Positions 33,839 to 38,956 of a stretch of 38,956 nt of DNA are shown piece after piece; the stretch's first letter is position 1; every line of letters begins with the position of its first letter. The stretch spans positions 1-38,956 of the forward strand of contig SHBB01000008.1 in NCBI GenBank assembly GCA_004213565.1, given 5' to 3'. The stretch is from Sandaracinaceae bacterium (GTDB lineage: Bacteria > Myxococcota_A > Polyangia > Polyangiales > Sandaracinaceae). Made by a program: the position numbers and the translations under genes. Below the pieces are notes generated by a model. That model saw nothing but the letters and a program-made list of their open reading frames with translations. It did not search any database and was not told the origin of the DNA.

Positions 33839-35056
33839 ATGCAACTACGCTTCTTCTTGGCAATCCTCACGGCGGCGCTCGTCGTCGGGTGTGACGACGA
33901 CGCCTCGCGCGACGCGGGAGGCGGCACCGACGGCGCGGTGCCCGACGGGGGCGCTGTCGAGGTCGACTCCGGGCCGCTCCCGGACGGCGCGGCGCCCGAC
34001 GGAGGCGGCGTCGACGCGGGCCCCGGGGATCGGCCGATCGAAGCGCACGACGTCGAGCGCTTTCCGAACTCGTTCGGCTGCTGCGGGCACGAGATCAACA
34101 TCGTCGTCGCCGCGGACCGCGTCCCTCACGTCATGGGCGTTCGCGATCGCTCGGGCACGCGATCGCTCTGGTACGCCGCACGCACCGGCGGGACGTGGAC
34201 GGAGACGAACGTCACGGACGATGGCTCGCTGCCGCGCCCGCGCGAGCGCAACACGTTCGCCCTCGCCCCGGACGGAAGCCCGCACGCGCTCTTCAGTGAC
34301 GGCGCGACCCTCACCTACGCGTGGCTGGACGGGACCTGGCAGTCGATGGCCGTGGACGCCACGTCTTCGGTCGGCGACACGTTTCGGCACTTCGACATCG
34401 CCGTCGACGCCGGCGGCGCGCCGCACGTGGTCTGGTTCGACCAGACCCTCGAAGCGCTCCGCTACGGTCGCTGGAACGGGAGCGCCTTCGAGGTCGAGAC
34501 GATCGACGCGCCCGCGGCGGTCGACGACCAGAGCGGAGAGTTCGCTCGCCTCGCCCTCGCCGCGGACGGCATGGTGCACGTCTCGTTCCTCGCCATCGTA
34601 TCCGGCGCGCCCGTGCTCCGGCACGCCCGCGGCACCGCGGGGAGCTGGACCGTCGAGGACGTCCCCGGGATGGGCAAGGGAGTGCACGGCTCGATGCTCC
34701 TCGACTCCGCCGGCAACCCCCACATCGTCTCGGCCGACCTGAGGAGCTCGCGCGCCCGCGGGATCTACTGGAGCGCGTTCGACGGGTCCGCGTGGAGCGA
34801 GACCGAGCTCGACGCGGACAGCAGCATCGTGGACGCCGACGCCGACCTCGACCCGAGCGACCGCGCGCACGTCATCATCAGCAACAGCTTCGGCCCCGCG
34901 GGCTACCTCCAGTACCTGTATCCGCGGAACGCTGGCCGCGACATCTACGACGTCCGGGGCGCGGTCGTCGGCGACGCGCCCGAGAGCTGCGACCTCGACC
35001 TCCATGAGGGCACACCGCACGTCGTCAACCCCAACGCCTACGTCACGTTCCCGTGA
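33839..35056 (+). CDS. Lipoprotein with sialidase-like beta-propeller repeats
   Basis: 405 residues with GGGAGGGG upstream of the ATG. The lipobox is VVGC (Cys-18). An Asp/Gly-rich linker (19-65) precedes a propeller made of repeats carrying G-x-PHVVW-type strands (DGSPHALFSDGATLTYAWLD, AGGAPHVVWFDQTLEALRYG, SAGNPHIVSADLRSSRARGI). This is the pattern of BNR/sialidase-like folds, without the catalytic Arg triad being evident. It probably binds a ligand at the cell surface. The next gene overlaps its stop by 4 bases (GTGA), indicating a coupled pair. Confidence 0.82.
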   Translation: MQLRFFLAILTAALVVGCDDDASRDAGGGTDGAVPDGGAVEVDSGPLPDGAAPDGGGVDAGPGDRPIEAHDVERFPNSFGCCGHEINIVVAADRVPHVMGVRDRSGTRSLWYAARTGGTWTETNVTDDGSLPRPRERNTFALAPDGSPHALFSDGATLTYAWLDGTWQSMAVDATSSVGDTFRHFDIAVDAGGAPHVVWFDQTLEALRYGRWNGSAFEVETIDAPAAVDDQSGEFARLALAADGMVHVSFLAIVSGAPVLRHARGTAGSWTVEDVPGMGKGVHGSMLLDSAGNPHIVSADLRSSRARGIYWSAFDGSAWSETELDADSSIVDADADLDPSDRAHVIISNSFGPAGYLQYLYPRNAGRDIYDVRGAVVGDAPESCDLDLHEGTPHVVNPNAYVTFP

Positions 35057-36600
35057 GGCGCGCCCTCGTCCTCTGGGTCCCTCTGCTCCTCTGCGCTTGC
35101 GGCGGCGACCCCGCGACCGACGCGGGCACCGACGGCGGCGCGTTCGCCACGCACGAGGAGATCCGCGTCGAGGCGGACGACGGCAGCGCGACGTTGATCA
35201 TCGCGCCCGACTCTCTCCCCCGCGGGGTGAGCGCCGAGGAGATCCGGGTCCTCGCGGGCGCCTCGAGCTCGACCGTCGACCCCGGCGCCGGTGCGAGCGT
35301 GCTCGCGAGTTACGAGCTCCTCCCGGATGGCCTCACCTTCCGGGAGCCAGCCGAGCTCTTGATCCGGACCGACACGACCACCTCGCCCATCGGTGTCCTC
35401 GACTCGGACGTTGGCACCGAAGGGATCGACGTCACGGTCGCGGAGGAGAGCGTGGAGGACGGCCGCTTCGTCGCGCTCTCCGCGGCGATCCCGCACTTCA
35501 GCGCGTTCTTCCTCCTCGTCGTCGAGGAGCTCGTCACGACGGCCGCCAAGCGGCTCCGGACGATCGGTGAGCGGCAGCTCACGGAGTCCCTCGTCTCCGT
35601 CACGCGCAACACCGCGCCGAGGACCATCGAGTTCTACCGTGGGGACCGCGTCGTCTCGGTGGACGCGGCGCCGGCGGGCGGCTCGACGGTGCAGATCGTC
35701 GCGGGCAACTACATGCGCGTCGAGCCGGTGGGCGAGGAGGAGACCGCCCGCGAGGCCCTCCCGCTCTCGTGGGAGGCGAAGTATCGCTGCACCGACGCCG
35801 GGATGATGACCGCGACCTACACCTTCTACCTGGACCTCGGATACCAGCTCACGATCGACGGTGTGGAGGGCTCCGCGGGGGAGCTCCGGGAGGTCCAGTA
35901 CCGGCCGACCCTGGGGATCTGCCACCGGGACCCGACGGACTCGTCCGGGGACTGCGCCGACAGCGAGGGCCCGGGCGTCACGTGCTCGGAGTTCGCGGAC
36001 TACGTCGATCTCATCTCCTACAACGTCCGCGCGACGGACACGCTCTCGCGGGCCGAGGTCGAGGCGCTCTTCGGCAACACCGCGTACCCGTGCGACGAGC
36101 TCGGCGGGGGGGTGCGGACCGTGTGCACCGCCACTCCCGGCGTGTTCCCGGAGGGCGCCATGTGGGTCGGCTCGATGATCCTCGGGGCCGACGTCCCGGA
36201 CGCGGATCCCGACCACTCCCTCATCTACTCCCTGGTGTTCGACTCGGACGGCGACCCCGCCAACGACTGGGTCATCGTGCCCCCGTACGTGTGGGACTAC
36301 TTCCAGGGAACGGACCGCTGGTACCAGCTCATCTGGAACCACCTCACGCGAACCTGGAGCGTGACGGCCACGCAGGTCGACGCGTCGCAGGCCCAGGCCT
36401 CCGTCCCGAGCGCCGTCCGCGTCGTCATCGTCGGCGACGCGGTCACCTTCTTCATCCCGATCACCGAGCTCCCGAGCGCCACCCCGGCGTATCGCTTCAG
36501 CGGCTTCATCCACGACGGGGAATTCTCCCGCAGCGCGCGCGGTGGCGACGTGAGCGGCAGCGACCCGACGGCGCCACCGGTTCCCGCCGACCCGACGTGA
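35053..36600 (+). CDS. Lipoprotein with ZU5-like domain
   Basis: 515 residues from a GTG overlapping the previous stop. The leader RALVLWVPLLLCACGG gives a lipobox at Cys-16 (LCAC). Residues about 35-155 resemble a ZU5-like domain: SATLIIAPDSLPRGVSAEEI, GLTFREPAELLIRTDT, SAAIPHFSAFFLL. A beta-rich middle part and a Cys-containing C-terminal half (CADSEGPGVTCSEFADYVDL) follow, of unknown class, ending in a Pro/Asp-rich tail. With its neighbour it forms a surface lipoprotein pair next to the LuxR-type regulator. Confidence 0.78.
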   Translation: MRRALVLWVPLLLCACGGDPATDAGTDGGAFATHEEIRVEADDGSATLIIAPDSLPRGVSAEEIRVLAGASSSTVDPGAGASVLASYELLPDGLTFREPAELLIRTDTTTSPIGVLDSDVGTEGIDVTVAEESVEDGRFVALSAAIPHFSAFFLLVVEELVTTAAKRLRTIGERQLTESLVSVTRNTAPRTIEFYRGDRVVSVDAAPAGGSTVQIVAGNYMRVEPVGEEETAREALPLSWEAKYRCTDAGMMTATYTFYLDLGYQLTIDGVEGSAGELREVQYRPTLGICHRDPTDSSGDCADSEGPGVTCSEFADYVDLISYNVRATDTLSRAEVEALFGNTAYPCDELGGGVRTVCTATPGVFPEGAMWVGSMILGADVPDADPDHSLIYSLVFDSDGDPANDWVIVPPYVWDYFQGTDRWYQLIWNHLTRTWSVTATQVDASQAQASVPSAVRVVIVGDAVTFFIPITELPSATPAYRFSGFIHDGEFSRSARGGDVSGSDPTAPPVPADPT

Positions 36601-36641
36601 GCGCTCGTCGCGGCTCGCGACCAGGTCGAGGGGGACGCGCG

Positions 36642-38534
36642 CTACGAGGAGGCGCGCTGGCTGGCTTCTTCGAGCAGGGCGGTGATGCGGCGGTTGAAGC
36701 TCGCGGGGTCGTCGATGGCGCTCCCTTCGGCGATCTTGGCCTGGTCGTAGAGGAGGGTGATCCACTCGTCGACCTTCTCGACCGCCTTGGCGCCCTCGAG
36801 CATCTTGCGCAGGTTCTCGATGACCGGGTGGTCCGGGTTGATCTCGAGGATGCGCTTCTGCTCGGGCACGTCCTTCTGCGCGGCGCGCAGGATGCGCTCG
36901 AGGTGGGGCTGGAGGCCGCCCTGGGGGATGACGAGGCAGACGGGGGAGTCCGTCAGGCGGGTGGTGACGCGCACCTCGGAGACGACGTCCTGGAGTTTCA
37001 CGCGGAAGCGCTCCTTGACGTCACGCAGGGCCGACTCGCGCTCCTCGTCGACCTTCTCGTCCTCGTCGACCTCGAGCTTGCCCTCGGACGCCGACTCGAT
37101 GGGCGTGCCGTCCCACTCGGTCACGCTGCTCATCACGAAGGGGTCGACCGGGTCGGTGCAGAAGAGGACCTCGTAGCCCTTCTTCTTCAGCGACTCGATG
37201 TGCGGGCTCGCCTCGACCTGCTTCCGCGACTCGCCGATGACGTAGTAGAGCGCCTTCTGGCCCTCCTTCATGCGCTCCTTCGCCTCCGCGAGCGAGGTGA
37301 GCCCCTCGACGGCGCTGCTCTCGAAGCGCAGGAGCGGCTTCAGCGCGTCGGCCTGCTCGGGCTCCATGTGGAGGCCCTCCTTGAGGATCGCGCCGAACTG
37401 CGCCCAGAAGCTCGCGTAGTCCTCGGGCTTCTCCTTGGCCATCTCCTCGAGCAGATCGAGCGTCTGCTTGACGATCTGCTTGCGGATCGTGCGCACGATG
37501 CGCGAGTCCTGGAGCAGCTCGCGGCTGACGTTGAGGGACAGGTCCTCGCTGTCGACCACGCCCCGCGCGAAGCGCAGCCACTTCGGGAGCAGCTCCTCCG
37601 CGTCATCCATGATGAACACGTGCTTGACGTAGAGCCGCACGCCGTGGGTCGCCTCCGGCATCCACATGGTCATGGGCGCGACCTTGGGCACGAACACGAT
37701 GCCCGCGAACTGGAGTGTGCCCTCGAGCTTGAAGTGCCGCCACGCGAGCGGCTTCTCCCAGTCGTTGGTGAGGTGGTGGTAGAGCTCGACGTACTGCTCG
37801 TCCTCCACCTCGGCGCGCGGGCGCTGCCAGAGCGCGGTGCCCTTGTTGATCGACTCGAACGCGGTCTCGTAGGAGTCGCCGACCTTCTTCGTCGTCGAGA
37901 GCTCGATGGGCCAGCTGAGGTAGTCGCTGTAGCGCTCCACCAGCCGACGCAGCGTGACCGGGTCGAGGTACTCCTGGTGCTCGTCGTTGAGGTGGAGCAC
38001 CACGCTCGTGCCGTGGGCCTCGCGCTCGGCCGGCTCGACGGTGAACTCGCCCTTGCCGGCGGAGGTCCAGCGGAAGGCCTCGTCCGCGCCCGCCGCGCGG
38101 CTCACCACCTCGACCTGGTCGGCGACGAGGTAGGCGCTGTAGAAGCCGACGCCGAACTGACCGATCAGCGAGACGTCGCCCGCCTCCTTGGCCTCCTTCA
38201 GCTTCTGCGCCAGCTCACGGGTGCCGCTCTTGGCGATGGTGCCGAGGTTCGAGGTGAGCTCGTCGCGTGTCATGCCCACGCCCGAGTCCCAGACCGTCAG
38301 CGTCTTCGCCTCGCGGTCGGGCACCAGCCGGATCTTCAGCTCCGCGTCCTTCAGGGCCGGCTCGGTCACCGCGCGGAAGCGCAGCTTGTCGAGGGCGTCG
38401 GCTGCGTTCGAGACGAGCTCCCGGAGGAAGACCTCTCGGTTCGAGTAGAGCGACTCGATGACGAGGCGGAGCACCTGCTCCACCTCGGCTTCGAAGCGGT
38501 GGGTGGTCTTTTCGGTGTCGGTCGTGTCCGTCAT
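36642..38534 (-). CDS. htpG: Molecular chaperone HtpG (Hsp90)
   Basis: A cytoplasmic ATP-dependent chaperone, 630 residues (E. coli HtpG has 624). The N-terminal GHKL ATPase carries VFLRELVSNAADALDKLRF (catalytic Glu and Asn), WDSGVGMTRDEL and GQFGVGFYSAYLVAD. The middle domain holds SRELLQDSRIVRTIRKQIVK. The C-terminal dimerisation region ends near YDQAKIAEGSAIDDPASFNR. It lacks the eukaryotic charged linker and MEEVD tail, as expected in bacteria. No good ribosome-binding site lies before the ATG; TTGACA occurs 32 bases upstream. Confidence 0.97.
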   Translation of the reverse strand: MTDTTDTEKTTHRFEAEVEQVLRLVIESLYSNREVFLRELVSNAADALDKLRFRAVTEPALKDAELKIRLVPDREAKTLTVWDSGVGMTRDELTSNLGTIAKSGTRELAQKLKEAKEAGDVSLIGQFGVGFYSAYLVADQVEVVSRAAGADEAFRWTSAGKGEFTVEPAEREAHGTSVVLHLNDEHQEYLDPVTLRRLVERYSDYLSWPIELSTTKKVGDSYETAFESINKGTALWQRPRAEVEDEQYVELYHHLTNDWEKPLAWRHFKLEGTLQFAGIVFVPKVAPMTMWMPEATHGVRLYVKHVFIMDDAEELLPKWLRFARGVVDSEDLSLNVSRELLQDSRIVRTIRKQIVKQTLDLLEEMAKEKPEDYASFWAQFGAILKEGLHMEPEQADALKPLLRFESSAVEGLTSLAEAKERMKEGQKALYYVIGESRKQVEASPHIESLKKKGYEVLFCTDPVDPFVMSSVTEWDGTPIESASEGKLEVDEDEKVDEERESALRDVKERFRVKLQDVVSEVRVTTRLTDSPVCLVIPQGGLQPHLERILRAAQKDVPEQKRILEINPDHPVIENLRKMLEGAKAVEKVDEWITLLYDQAKIAEGSAIDDPASFNRRITALLEEASQRASS

Positions 38535-38542
38535 TGCGGCGG

Positions 38543-38571
38543 GAAATTGGCCATGTGGAGCGCCCTGTCAA
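38543..38571 (-). promoter_or_regulatory. Possible promoter of htpG
   Basis: On the minus strand a perfect TTGACA (38571-38566) is followed after 17 bases by the AT-rich AATTTC, a poor -10. Transcription would start almost at the ATG, implying a leaderless mRNA, which fits the missing ribosome-binding site. No CIRCE or clear heat-shock element was seen. Confidence 0.3.
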
Positions 38572-38583
38572 GCGCGGCGCGGC

Positions 38584-38956
38584 TCAGCCGGCGGCCGGCG
38601 TGCGATACGCGCCCTCGCCCGACGGGAGATCCTCGGGCGGGTCGGTGCGGAAGCGCGTGCGGATCAGCGCGCCGAAGCCGAGGCAGGCGAAGGCGACGCT
38701 GGCCACCGTGCCGACCGTGGGCACGATCGAGGCGAAGAAGAGGACGCCGACTCCCAGCGCGAGCTGGAGCACCTCCTGGCCCTTCAACCCCTCGAGCGGC
38801 AGCGCCGCGCCGATGACGGTGGCCGCCGCGGCGAGGCCCACGTAGGTCGCCACGGGCAAGGCCAGCCCGAGCACCACCGCGGCCGGGATGCCGACGAGCG
38901 TGATGGCGAGTACGACGATCGCGACGCCCGCGATGACGTAGGCGAGCAGCCCGGTG
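38584..38956 (-). CDS. Polytopic membrane protein, C-terminal fragment (gene runs off the right edge)
   Basis: The frame is open to the window edge and ends at 38584. It reads as at least three hydrophobic helices (AYVIAGVAIVVLAITLVGIP, VATYVGLAAAATVIGAALP, VLQLALGVGVLFFASIVPTV) with a charged tail (RTRFRTDPPEDLPSGEGAYR). The GIP-rich helix pattern resembles the membrane part of bactofilin-associated or other small integral proteins, but no family can be named. It precedes htpG in the same direction by 49 bases. Confidence 0.65.
   Translation of the reverse strand, partial: TGLLAYVIAGVAIVVLAITLVGIPAAVVLGLALPVATYVGLAAAATVIGAALPLEGLKGQEVLQLALGVGVLFFASIVPTVGTVASVAFACLGFGALIRTRFRTDPPEDLPSGEGAYRTPAAG

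Noticed and set aside
38535-38583. CIRCE element or sigma-32 promoter for htpG
   Set aside because: No CIRCE inverted repeat, and the -10 region does not match the CCCCAT-type heat-shock consensus.
35769-38816. A 1015-codon open frame on the plus strand
   Set aside because: It runs out of frame through the ZU5-like lipoprotein and antisense to htpG, whose Hsp90 motifs are unmistakable. The product is Arg/Leu/Asp/Val-rich without any domain.

Overview
The window looks like chromosomal DNA of a very GC-rich myxobacterium (Myxococcota, probably Polyangiales/Sandaracinus-like). The reasons are the extreme third-position GC, many secreted Cys-rich or beta-propeller lipoproteins with Asp/Gly/Ser-rich linkers, an FHA-domain sigma-54 activator, AgmX/TonB-like envelope proteins and a probable DUF2378-type protein. 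No sequence search was run, so taxonomy and most family names rest on motifs read by eye. Both edges cut a gene. No rRNA, tRNA, CRISPR array, phage or transposase gene was seen, and no gene-free stretch exceeds 300 bases.

Layout. 1-9.2 kb: a secreted protein fragment, an RseP-type site-2 protease, a Na/Pi cotransporter, a Cys-rich lipoprotein, an alpha/beta hydrolase, an outer-membrane barrel, a parvulin-type prolyl isomerase and an FHA-AAA+-HTH activator. 9.2-13.2 kb: one giant Kelch-type lipoprotein. 13.4-15.9 kb: a two-gene beta-oxidation operon (acyl-CoA dehydrogenase, thiolase) behind a TGAATG-GG-CATTCA dyad. 15.9-17.4 kb: a REP-like hairpin, a TPR protein and a small lipoprotein. 17.4-19.7 kb: an ECF41-type sigma factor divergent from a flavin oxidoreductase, with a compact shared control region. 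19.6-25.5 kb: GNAT, outer-membrane protein, M29-like protein, coiled-coil membrane protein, a 42-bp tandem hairpin repeat, an isolated SctR/FliP-type export protein and a leucine-dehydrogenase-family enzyme. 25.6-30.7 kb: DUF2378-like protein, then a thiamine-diphosphate enzyme, a KAS III-like protein and a hybrid histidine kinase. 30.9-36.6 kb: lipoproteins, a small zinc-ribbon membrane protein and a LuxR-type regulator. 36.6-39 kb: htpG and a membrane protein fragment.

Most interesting parts. (i) The ThDP enzyme, KAS III-like protein and histidine kinase lie in one orientation and are nearly contiguous. This could be a small-molecule synthesis and sensing cassette, comparable in layout only to cqsA/cqsS or lqsA/lqsS. 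The KAS III lacks the usual His and Asn, and the kinase's receiver has Glu at the phospho-Asp position. (ii) The sigma/oxidoreductase intergenic region contains a 10-bp-arm dyad carrying the ECF41 -35 motif TGTCAC, with CGTT exactly 16 bases downstream towards the oxidoreductase and embedded in a perfect 16-bp palindrome. (iii) Two GGGGACG...CCCC hairpin elements and a three-unit 42-bp repeat with a compensatory stem change are structured sequences that the genes do not explain.
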